This document shows positions 8,125 through 13,075 of a stretch of DNA of 14,050 bases, one piece after another. The notes under the pieces are model-generated. The model did not search any database. It was not told the DNA's origin and was given only the letters and a program-made list of their open reading frames with translations. Source of the DNA: Candidatus Woesearchaeota archaeon. GTDB lineage: Archaea > Nanobdellota > Nanobdellia > UBA10117 > WJKY01. Within the stretch, counting starts at the first letter, position 1, and every line of letters begins with the position of its first letter. The position numbers were made by a program, and so were the translations under genes. The DNA is taken from positions 1 through 14,050 of the forward strand of contig WJKY01000005.1 in assembly GCA_014728835.1 (NCBI GenBank), in the 5' to 3' direction.

Positions 8125-8148
8125 GCGAAAACCTATGGAGGTTTTCGT
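8125..8148 (-). repeat. 9-bp perfect hairpin between toxin and small gene
   Basis: CGAAAACCT (8126-8134) and AGGTTTTCG (8139-8147) are perfectly complementary around a 4-base loop; a G-T wobble extends the stem. No T-run follows on the minus strand, so it is not a standard bacterial-type terminator. It lies 7 nt after the toxin stop codon, in the spacer to the small gene. Confidence 0.55.
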
Positions 8149-8154
8149 GCAGTG

Positions 8155-8508
8155 TTACCACCTTGTGTGATTTGCTATCCATACAGCAATATCTTTTACA
8201 TTTGTTTTAGGTCTTACAACCCAAAAAATAACATTCATTTTTGAACTGTCCCTGACATCTAATTTTTTGTTATTTGCTTCCAAGAAAACTATCATTGCAT
8301 CAAATGCAGTTCTTTTGTTTCCGTCAACAAAAGGATGTCTCCGTATTATTTCAATTAGCAATGTCGCTGCTTTTTGGTTTATACCTCTTGTTTTTCCAAC
8401 TTTGTAAATAATAGAATCTAATTCTGGATTGCTTCTGATTCCTGTTTTTGTAAATTTTTTATTAATTTTAACTAATACTTCTCTAGTTATTGTTTCTATT
8501 TTTGGCAT
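8155..8508 (-). CDS. Doc/Fic-family toxin
   Basis: This 117-residue protein has the core motif HPFVDGNKRTA (residues 58-68), matching the Doc form HxFxxANKR and the Fic form HxFx(D/E)GNxR. It has the Asp and Gly of Fic but Lys-Arg-Thr-Ala as in Doc, without the second Fic arginine. The family transfers phosphate (Doc, onto elongation factor Tu) or AMP (Fic) from a nucleotide to a target protein; which reaction applies here cannot be told. The all-helical sequence and length are normal for Doc. The preceding Asn-Pro-Glu-Leu-Asp-Ser and GINQKAATL segments also fit. No upstream antitoxin is present: the divergent neighbour is gatE, so the 43-codon gene downstream is the only adjacent candidate. 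Two palindromic repeats between its presumed TATA box and the start suggest repression. Confidence 0.85.
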   Translation of the reverse strand: MPKIETITREVLVKINKKFTKTGIRSNPELDSIIYKVGKTRGINQKAATLLIEIIRRHPFVDGNKRTAFDAMIVFLEANNKKLDVRDSSKMNVIFWVVRPKTNVKDIAVWIANHTRW

Positions 8509-8525
8509 TTTCTAAAATATAGTTA

Positions 8526-8556
8526 TTTTGTAATTTACAAAATTTGTAATTTACAA
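8526..8556 (-). promoter_or_regulatory. Tandem palindromic operator of the toxin gene
   Basis: TTTTGTAATTTACAAAA (8526-8542) is a perfect 8-1-8 palindrome. The 14-mer TTTGTAATTTACAA recurs at 8543-8556, exactly 16 bp on, again palindromic (6-1-6). The pair lies between the AT-rich TATA-like element at 8555-8568 and the toxin ATG at 8508, over the expected transcription start. This is a typical site for an autoregulating repressor. Confidence 0.6.
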
Positions 8557-8568
8557 TATTTAAATATT
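8555..8568 (-). promoter_or_regulatory. Symmetrical TATA-like element for the toxin gene
   Basis: AATATTTAAATATT is self-complementary and could act as a TATA box in either direction. For the toxin it predicts a start site near 8535, inside the tandem palindromes, with a leader of about 25 nt. For gatE a closer TATA box exists. Confidence 0.4.
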
Positions 8569-8578
8569 TCTATTTTGA

Positions 8579-8594
8579 AAGAAAGATTTTTATG
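8579..8594 (+). promoter_or_regulatory. BRE/TATA promoter of gatE
   Basis: A purine-rich BRE-like GAAAGAAAG (8578-8586) precedes TTTTTATGA (8586-8594), 23-31 bp upstream of the ATG at 8617. No ribosome site is visible before that ATG, consistent with a leaderless gatE mRNA. Confidence 0.45.
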
Positions 8595-8616
8595 ATACAA
8601 TTCTTGATTTATATTA

Positions 8617-10041
8617 ATGGGCTATGCTAAAATTGGTTTGAAAGCTGGATTAGAAATACACCAGCAATTAGATACAAATAAATTATTTTGTGCGTGTCCT
8701 TCTGTTATTAGAAAAGATAAGCCAGATTTGGTTGTGACAAGAGAACTAAGACCTTTGGCTGGTGAAACAGGTGAAATTGATCCTGCTGCAATCTTTGAAG
8801 GCAAAAAAAGAAAGTTCTACAAATATGAAGCTTACAATGATACAACTTGTTTGGTTGAATTAGATGAAGAGCCGCCGCATAAAATTAATCAGGAAGCATT
8901 AGAAGCTGCGCTTTTAGTTGCAAAAATGCTTCACTGCGACATACCAGAAACAATTCAAATTATGAGAAAAACAGTTGTTGATGGTTCTAATACATCAGGC
9001 TTTCAAAGAACTTGTTTAATTGGAACAAATGGTTACTTGGATACCAAATATGGCAAAGTTGGAATTCAAAATATAAATCTGGAAGAGGATGCTTGCAGGC
9101 GAACAAATGAAGATAAAGAAAGTGTGACTTTTAGATTAGATAGACTGGGAATTCCTTTGATTGAGATTGGAACAGCACCTGATATTAAAACACCAGAGCA
9201 AGGCAGAGAACTTGCTGAAAAAATTGGTATGTTACTTCGTTCTACTGGAAAAGTAAAAAGAGGTTTGGGAACAATTAGACAGGATTTAAATGTTTCAATA
9301 AAAGGTGGAACTCGCATTGAAATCAAAGGTGTGCAGGCATTAAAACAAATACCTGCTTTAATTGAAAAGGAAGTTGAGCGTCAGCAAAAAATAATTGCAA
9401 AAAAACAAAAAGTTAAACCTGAAGTTAGAAATGCGCAGGAAGACGGAACAACTAAATTTTTAAGACCATTACCTGGTGCAGCTCGCATGTATCCGGAAAC
9501 AGATATTCCACTTATCCCAATCTCTCGCTTGCGCATAGAAACCTTAAAGATTCCTGAATCAATAGCAAAAAAAGAAGAGCGCTTTGTAAAGCTTGGACTT
9601 TCAAAAGATTTGGCGCAAACAATGTCGCGCTGGAAAAATGTAAAGCTGTTTGAAAAGCTTGTAAAGGAAAATCCAAAAGTAAAACCAAATGTAATTGCAT
9701 CTACACTGCTCTCAATCCCAAAGCAAGTTAAGAAAAAAGTTGATCATAAGTTTATACCAACTGACGAACAATATGCAATTGTTTTCTCGCTTTTGAATAA
9801 AGGAAAAATCGTAAAAGAAGCTTTGCTTGATATCTTTGTAGAGCTTTCAAAACAAAAAGACATAGAAAAAGTAATTATTGACTTTGAAAAGCTATCAGAC
9901 AAAGAACTTAAAGAAGAAATAAAAAACATCAAAGAAAAAAACAAAAGCGCATCAGAGGGCAAACTAATTGGCATTGCAATGTCTAAGTTAAGAACACGTG
10001 CAGACCCAAAAAAGATTATGCAATTGATTAAAAAGACTTAA
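8617..10041 (+). CDS. gatE: Glutamyl-tRNA(Gln) amidotransferase subunit E, lacking the GAD domain
   Basis: GatE pairs with GatD to convert misacylated Glu-tRNA(Gln) to Gln-tRNA(Gln), the archaeal route to glutaminyl-tRNA; GatE holds the kinase/transamidase centre and binds the tRNA. Family signatures are clear: GLEIHQQLDTNKLFCACP (11-28, the GatE rather than GatB form), DGSNTSGFQRT (122-132), LEEDA (155-159), RLGIPLIEI (176-184), GLGTIRQDLN (216-225), IEIKGVQ (234-240) and RPLPGAARMYPETDIP (283-298). A GatB/YqeY-like helical tail for tRNA contact fills about 310-474. Usual GatE is about 620-635 residues, with an AspRS-like GAD domain inserted between the last two signatures. Here only about 30 residues separate them, so the insertion is absent although the frame is intact. 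gatD is not in the window. A leaderless promoter lies upstream. Confidence 0.93.
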   Translation: MGYAKIGLKAGLEIHQQLDTNKLFCACPSVIRKDKPDLVVTRELRPLAGETGEIDPAAIFEGKKRKFYKYEAYNDTTCLVELDEEPPHKINQEALEAALLVAKMLHCDIPETIQIMRKTVVDGSNTSGFQRTCLIGTNGYLDTKYGKVGIQNINLEEDACRRTNEDKESVTFRLDRLGIPLIEIGTAPDIKTPEQGRELAEKIGMLLRSTGKVKRGLGTIRQDLNVSIKGGTRIEIKGVQALKQIPALIEKEVERQQKIIAKKQKVKPEVRNAQEDGTTKFLRPLPGAARMYPETDIPLIPISRLRIETLKIPESIAKKEERFVKLGLSKDLAQTMSRWKNVKLFEKLVKENPKVKPNVIASTLLSIPKQVKKKVDHKFIPTDEQYAIVFSLLNKGKIVKEALLDIFVELSKQKDIEKVIIDFEKLSDKELKEEIKNIKEKNKSASEGKLIGIAMSKLRTRADPKKIMQLIKKT

Positions 10042-10066
10042 TAGTTTTTGTCTTTATTTATTTTAA
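10042..10066 (+). terminator. T-rich stretch after gatE
   Basis: A T-rich run (GTTTTTGTCTTTATTTATTTT) directly follows the gatE stop and could act as a weak archaeal terminator. It also occupies the gap before the next gene, so partial read-through is possible. Confidence 0.35.
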
Positions 10067-10070
10067 ACTT

Positions 10071-10664
10071 ATGGAAAGCCTAACAGGAGACTCTCTAACA
10101 GAATCTCTAACAAATATATTACAAGATAAATATTTTATAAAATTTAAAGAAAAGATTGAAGAAATCAAAGAAAGCGAGGATAAAGCTAATAAATTAAAAA
10201 CAATTAATGAGGGACCTTTTAAATGGTCTCTAGTCTTTACTAAAAAAATATTTTCTTATTTAATTAGTCTAAAAGTAATAGAACATTATGAAAACCCTCC
10301 TGATATCAATATTAATACTTCTAAATTTTTAGAAGGAAACGGGTTGAATGAAGAAGTTATTGATGACTATGCTCAAGTTTTTGTTGATTATTTTGGATAT
10401 AACAACTATTGTTTAGACAATCGTTTGGATAATTATGATAGAGATATTTTTTATGATTTAGAAGATTTAAATTTACTTAAACAAAATCGAAAAGAAAAAC
10501 TACAACTTGCAGAAGGTAAAACATGGACGATTTGCTCATGGGAGCCAAACTACAAAAAAATAACAGAGTTAGTTAATAATAGCGTAGCTAAAAAAGACAT
10601 AGATCCTACTCGTAAAATGTATGGTAATTTGGATGATAACGTGTGGAATAGAGAATTAAAATAA
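10071..10664 (+). CDS. Conserved archaeal-type protein of unknown function
   Basis: This is a soluble, highly charged 197-residue protein with no signal or membrane segment. Residues about 92-160 carry a pattern of the form FGY..Y.LDNRL..YDRDIFYDLEDLNLL, followed by L..GKTWTI..WEPN. This resembles a small archaeal family I recall as DUF6015 (FFGY...DN.L...DRD.FY.LE..GLL...G+.WRI..W); that identification is from memory and tentative. Helix predominates, and the C-terminus contains RKMYGNLDDNVWNRE. The function is unknown. It starts 29 nt after gatE on the same strand and could be co-transcribed with it. It ends 12 nt before the convergent histone gene. Confidence 0.6.
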   Translation: MESLTGDSLTESLTNILQDKYFIKFKEKIEEIKESEDKANKLKTINEGPFKWSLVFTKKIFSYLISLKVIEHYENPPDININTSKFLEGNGLNEEVIDDYAQVFVDYFGYNNYCLDNRLDNYDRDIFYDLEDLNLLKQNRKEKLQLAEGKTWTICSWEPNYKKITELVNNSVAKKDIDPTRKMYGNLDDNVWNRELK

Positions 10665-10676
10665 AAAAAGAAAAAA
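10663..10676 (-). terminator. Oligo-T terminator of the histone gene
   Basis: On the minus strand, directly after the histone stop codon, the sequence reads six T, one C, then seven T. This is a good archaeal factor-independent terminator and fits the end of a single-gene transcript converging on the gene to the left. Confidence 0.55.
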
Positions 10677-10850
10677 TTAAAGGTCAGATGCTCTGACTGT
10701 TTTTCTTTGGTTTGCTTTTGCTCTTTTAGCTGCTTCATCAATATGATGTTTTACAACTTCTGATAGTTTCCCTGCAAAGTCACCTGCCATATTCATTCCT
10801 GCATTTTTAACAGCTTCTTTTACTTTTGATTGAACTACTAACATTTCCAT
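10677..10850 (-). CDS. Short single histone-fold protein
   Basis: This is a 57-residue basic protein with the layout of an archaeal or DUF1931-like histone fold: helix 1 (VQSKVKEAVKNAG), a loop, long helix 2 (GDFAGKLSEVVKHHIDEAAKRAKANQ), then the DNA-binding loop RKTVRASDL. The chain stops where helix 3 should start, so it is shorter than classical archaeal histones (about 65-70 residues) and resembles the very short histones of DPANN archaea and Bdellovibrio (Bd0055). It should dimerise and bind DNA; whether it wraps DNA or binds it end-on cannot be told. The frame extends upstream to a GTG at 10859, but GGTGAT lies 4 nt before the ATG at 10850, which I take as the start. The ATG at 10844 is another option. 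Confidence 0.85.
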   Translation of the reverse strand: MEMLVVQSKVKEAVKNAGMNMAGDFAGKLSEVVKHHIDEAAKRAKANQRKTVRASDL

Positions 10851-10870
10851 TTCAATCACCGCTAAAAATT

Positions 10871-10890
10871 TAATATAACTAATTTTAATA
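10871..10890 (-). promoter_or_regulatory. Promoter region of the histone gene
   Basis: Two TATA-like cores lie on the minus strand: TTATATTA (10871-10878) and TATTAAAA (10883-10890). The second would give a leader of about 10 nt containing the GGTGAT ribosome site. The first would give a nearly leaderless mRNA. The rest of the gap to 10966 shows no other gene. Confidence 0.35.
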
Positions 10891-10966
10891 GTTTTTGTAA
10901 GTCCTGTTTAATGTATTTTTTACTTCTAGTTTAAAATCTATTTAACAATACTGTTTAAAGCTTTGC

Positions 10967-11443
10967 TTAGATTTTTTGAAAAGATGATGCTTTATACCTA
11001 TATTTACTTATTTCTTTATAAGAAAGATTAGAAACTAATTCATCAAAATTTGAGATGAAGTTTTGTGCTTTTACAAGCATATCTTCAACTTTATTTTCCT
11101 GGTCTATTTTCATATAATATTGAGCATCAATTCTTTTATTTTTATGTTCCTTAATTATCTGTGTGTTATTCTCTCCTAAAAGAAATCCTACAATAGCTAT
11201 TGAACAAGAATGGTTCTCACACTTAATTCCAATTTTTTGAAGAAAAGAGTAAAGGGCATAATACTCTGCATAATATATTGCAACAGTTGTCCAAAGTAAA
11301 TCTTTGTCTTCAAAATCTTTTTTAGCTCTCAACAGAGAGGATTTTGCATGTTTAAGATAAGATTTTGAAAGTCTTTCATTTGGTTTAACTAATTTTAATC
11401 CATCTTTTATTTTAAAACACCATTTCAATTTTTTATTTTCCAT
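10967..11443 (-). CDS. HEPN-domain protein, partner of the adjacent nucleotidyltransferase
   Basis: This helical 158-residue protein has the HEPN signature IYYAEYYALYSFLQKIGIKC (56-75) followed by NHSC. The later conserved block KRIDAQYYM (103-111) gives R-x4-Y (Arg104, Tyr109) rather than the catalytic R-x4-H of HepT. I recall R..A.Y as usual in the archaeal subfamily whose N-terminus reads LKWC...K.GLKLV.PNE..SK.Y, so this may be a distinct HEPN class, perhaps not an RNase or one using other residues. It overlaps the upstream nucleotidyltransferase gene by 11 nt, which indicates translational coupling. By family and order it is the toxin-like half of an HEPN/MNT pair. Confidence 0.8.
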   Translation of the reverse strand: MENKKLKWCFKIKDGLKLVKPNERLSKSYLKHAKSSLLRAKKDFEDKDLLWTTVAIYYAEYYALYSFLQKIGIKCENHSCSIAIVGFLLGENNTQIIKEHKNKRIDAQYYMKIDQENKVEDMLVKAQNFISNFDELVSNLSYKEISKYRYKASSFQKI

Positions 11444-12011
11444 ATTGTTCCCACATTATGTTAACATAAAATGAATGGTTATTTAAGATAACATGATTTT
11501 CTTCAATTTCTTTTATTAAATCGTTTTGTTTTTTAAGTGCCTTTAAAAAAGTTTTTTTAGTTAGATTAATTTGATGGGGTTTAAAAGGCAATAAATGAAA
11601 TGATGACTTCAGTTTTTTTTCTGAGATCGTAAGTAAATCCAGATCTGAATCTTTACCTGCAGTTAATTTAGCAAAACTTCCAAAAACAATTATTGGAGCT
11701 ATAGTTTTAAGTGATTTTAGAAATATTTTGAATTGAGGATATTTTTCAATAAAAATAGTTGTTTTATATATTTCAGCTTGCAATAAATATAATTTGGTTT
11801 TAATGTTTTCTAAATTTAAAGAAAAATATTTATTTTTTCCTTCTATTTTGCTCTTGAGAACTTTAGCATTTTCTAAATCTAATAATGTATTTTGACATGT
11901 TTTGAGTGGGAGCTTTGAAAGTTTGCTTATTTCTCTCAAATAAAATCTTGCTTTATAATTTCCTCTGTAAAGAGAGATTACTTGTAATTCTTTGTTTCTA
12001 TTTATATACAT
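11433..12011 (-). CDS. MNT-type nucleotidyltransferase with N-terminal winged helix (antitoxin-like)
   Basis: The product has 192 residues. Residues about 5-65 form a winged helix-turn-helix (FYLREISKLSKLPLKTCQNT, then LLDLENAKVLKSKIEG and a KYFSLN wing). Residues about 100-190 form a minimal nucleotidyltransferase with GSFAKLTAGKDSDLDLL: Gly111-Ser112 and metal-binding Asp123 and Asp125. The usual third carboxylate strand reads HQINL, with Asn where Asp is expected, so catalysis may be weak or use another residue. In HEPN/MNT pairs such proteins modify the HEPN partner with AMP. The winged helix suggests it also represses its own promoter; a TATA box 24-33 bp upstream and a 14-bp palindrome across the start codon support that. 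It is followed by its HEPN partner with an 11-nt overlap. Confidence 0.8.
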   Translation of the reverse strand: MYINRNKELQVISLYRGNYKARFYLREISKLSKLPLKTCQNTLLDLENAKVLKSKIEGKNKYFSLNLENIKTKLYLLQAEIYKTTIFIEKYPQFKIFLKSLKTIAPIIVFGSFAKLTAGKDSDLDLLTISEKKLKSSFHLLPFKPHQINLTKKTFLKALKKQNDLIKEIEENHVILNNHSFYVNIMWEQYGK

Positions 12012-12028
12012 ATGTATACTATTACATA
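12005..12028 (-). promoter_or_regulatory. Palindromic operator over the start of the winged-helix nucleotidyltransferase gene
   Basis: TATACATATGTATA (12005-12018) is a perfect 14-bp palindrome spanning the ATG. It interlocks with a second inverted repeat, TATGTA-N6-TACATA (12011-12028). This is a likely autoregulatory site for the winged-helix domain encoded by the gene itself. Confidence 0.5.
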
Positions 12029-12034
12029 CAATAC

Positions 12035-12044
12035 TATATAAATA
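12035..12044 (-). promoter_or_regulatory. TATA box of the first HEPN/MNT pair
   Basis: On the minus strand this reads TATTTATATA, 24-33 bp upstream of the ATG at 12011, so the mRNA is probably leaderless. It lies immediately beyond copy 1 of the 33-bp direct repeat. Confidence 0.55.
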
Positions 12045-12050
12045 TTTCTA

Positions 12051-12083
12051 TTAATTCAAAACCCAAATAAAATAATTCAAAGC
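12051..12083. repeat. 33-bp direct repeat, copy 1 (tspO 3'-end duplicate)
   Basis: This is identical at all 33 positions to 13043-13075 in the same orientation; identity stops abruptly at both ends. It begins TTAATTCAAAACCC and ends AATTCAAAGC. Here it is non-coding and reaches the last base of the HepT stop codon. It contains two AATTCAAA octamers 21 bp apart. Likely an att-like or recombination site duplicated when the MntA-HepT unit was gained. Confidence 0.85.
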
Positions 12084-12484
12084 TAAGCCACAATTTGTTT
12101 AATTAACTTTTTTACGTCGTTTACTAATTCTTCTGTAATAGCTTTAAAAACAATTTTATCATCAATTTGTCCATATTCATGAGCAATTATATTTCTCATT
12201 CCTTTTGCATCCTTTAAGTTTTCAGCTAAATTTTTTGAGATTATTTTTTCTTCAGTAAGAATATCAAATGCTTTTTTATCGTCTTCAGGAGATTTAAATC
12301 CATTTTCTTTAATTATAATAAAAGCCAAATCAACAACAGCCTCAATAATTTTTTCAAAATATCTTTCGCAAATAGCTCTTATTTTAAAATCAGTTTTATA
12401 TTCTTCAAAATCTAAAGGTAAAATTGATTCTAATTCTTCTAGAAATTTTTCTATTTCCTGAATTTTATCTTTTTGCCTATTCAT
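12083..12484 (-). CDS. hepT: HepT-family HEPN ribonuclease toxin
   Basis: This helical 133-residue protein of the DUF86/HepT family has the catalytic motif GMRNIIAHEYGQID: R-x4-H-x-Y with Arg97, His102 and Tyr104. In characterised HepT-MntA pairs the Arg and His make the RNase site that cuts tRNA or mRNA, and the Tyr is AMPylated by MntA to switch the toxin off; all are present here. The middle block ICERYFEKIIEAVVDLAF (38-55) and the length are normal for the family. The gene overlaps the upstream mntA by 8 nt, indicating co-translation. Its stop codon touches copy 1 of the 33-bp direct repeat, so it is the last gene of a discrete two-gene cassette. Confidence 0.9.
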   Translation of the reverse strand: MNRQKDKIQEIEKFLEELESILPLDFEEYKTDFKIRAICERYFEKIIEAVVDLAFIIIKENGFKSPEDDKKAFDILTEEKIISKNLAENLKDAKGMRNIIAHEYGQIDDKIVFKAITEELVNDVKKLIKQIVA

Positions 12485-12980
12485 TTTTGTATAATACTTT
12501 ATGATTTTTTAATATTGATTTTTTTAATTTTTTAGGTAAGACATTAAAAACTTGTATATCTATTTTATCTGGCACCCTTCCTGAAACTCTAACTCTAAAC
12601 TTTGTTGCTTTCTTTAAATCAATCTTGTCAAATAAAACAGCTATATCTATATCAGAGCGAAGCGTCATTTTATTTTCGGCAGCAGATCCAAATAACCAAA
12701 TTTCTTTAATTTTTCTAGCTAATTTATCATTTAATACTACTTTTTTTGCTTCATTAATCATTTTTTTAATTTCAGCTCCTTTTTTCAAATCAAATTCTTC
12801 TTTAAATCTAGAAATTTTGCTAATAAATCCTAGTTTTTTTCTAATATCTCTAGAAAGTCTGTTTTTTTCTGATTGAGTTAGATTAACTCCTAATAATTGT
12901 TTTTCTATTATTTTTAATTCTCTTTTGCCAAATATTTTTCTTGCATTTTTGCTTTTTTTGATTACTTTTAATAGTGACAT
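12477..12980 (-). CDS. mntA: MntA-type minimal nucleotidyltransferase antitoxin
   Basis: The product has 167 residues. The catalytic core is complete: LFGSAAENKMTLRSDIDIAV (Gly98, Ser99, Asp110, Asp112) and a third carboxylate in KIDIQVF (Asp141). The family inactivates HepT by adding AMP units to the Tyr of its R-x4-H-x-Y motif. An N-terminal extension of about 80 residues (RKIFGKRELKIIEKQLLGVN, then LTQSEKNRLSRDIRKKLGFI) is basic and helical. It may bind DNA and explain the paired operators upstream, although no clear helix-turn-helix can be proven by eye. The gene is first in the pair and overlaps hepT by 8 nt. It has its own promoter just after the tspO stop codon. Confidence 0.9.
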   Translation of the reverse strand: MSLLKVIKKSKNARKIFGKRELKIIEKQLLGVNLTQSEKNRLSRDIRKKLGFISKISRFKEEFDLKKGAEIKKMINEAKKVVLNDKLARKIKEIWLFGSAAENKMTLRSDIDIAVLFDKIDLKKATKFRVRVSGRVPDKIDIQVFNVLPKKLKKSILKNHKVLYKNE

Positions 12981-12985
12981 TTTAA

Positions 12986-13026
12986 ATAACCTTCATTAGG
13001 GTTATAATAACCATTATACTGGTTAT
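12986..13026 (-). promoter_or_regulatory. Double operator ATAACC-N8-GGTTAT upstream of mntA-hepT
   Basis: Two identical inverted repeats occur: ATAACC (12986) with GGTTAT (13000), and ATAACC (13007) with GGTTAT (13021). Both have 8-nt spacers, and the units are offset by exactly 21 bp, two helical turns. The inner arms also form GGTTAT-A-ATAACC. They lie between the TATA box and the mntA ATG, over the expected transcription start, as an autorepressor site would. Confidence 0.65.
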
Positions 13027-13033
13027 ATTTAAA
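13023..13033 (-). promoter_or_regulatory. TATA box of mntA-hepT
   Basis: On the minus strand this reads TTTAAATATAA. It predicts a start site near 13001 and a leader of about 20 nt before the ATG at 12980. It lies between the tspO stop (13043) and the operators, so the cassette carries its own promoter. Confidence 0.5.
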
Positions 13034-13042
13034 GCTTTTGAC

Positions 13043-13075
13043 TTAATTCAAAACCCAAATAAAATAATTCAAAGC
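13043..13075. repeat. 33-bp direct repeat, copy 2 (3' end of tspO)
   Basis: This is identical to 12051-12083. Here it encodes the last ten residues and stop codon of TspO (ALNYFIWVLN), a conserved C-terminal part of that protein. With copy 1 it brackets the mntA-hepT unit; the period from copy to copy is 992 bp. Confidence 0.85.

Noticed and set aside
10857..10859. GTG at 10859 as the histone start
   Set aside because: The GTG is part of the GGTGAT ribosome site itself, which is correctly placed for the ATG at 10850.
10933..10960. Imperfect inverted repeat TTTAACA...TGTTTAAA after the first HEPN gene as a terminator
   Set aside because: It has a mismatch or bulge, is nearly all A/T and lacks a following T-run on the minus strand, so it was not listed.
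12051..12083. The two AATTCAAA octamers 21 bp apart within the 33-bp repeat as recombinase arm sites
   Set aside because: Both arise from Leu-Asn codon pairs at the conserved end of TspO, so coding constraint explains them without a recombination role.
12625..12876. Open frames opposite the nucleotidyltransferase and other genes, including 1670-1912, 5192-5462 and 9066-9326
   Set aside because: They lie antisense or out of frame within genes with clear family signatures, have low-complexity or unnatural compositions and lack promoters or ribosome sites.
12982..12996. A four-codon ORF (Met-Lys-Val-Ile, stop) ending just before the mntA ATG
   Set aside because: It falls inside the ATAACC/GGTTAT operator and is too short to separate from chance.
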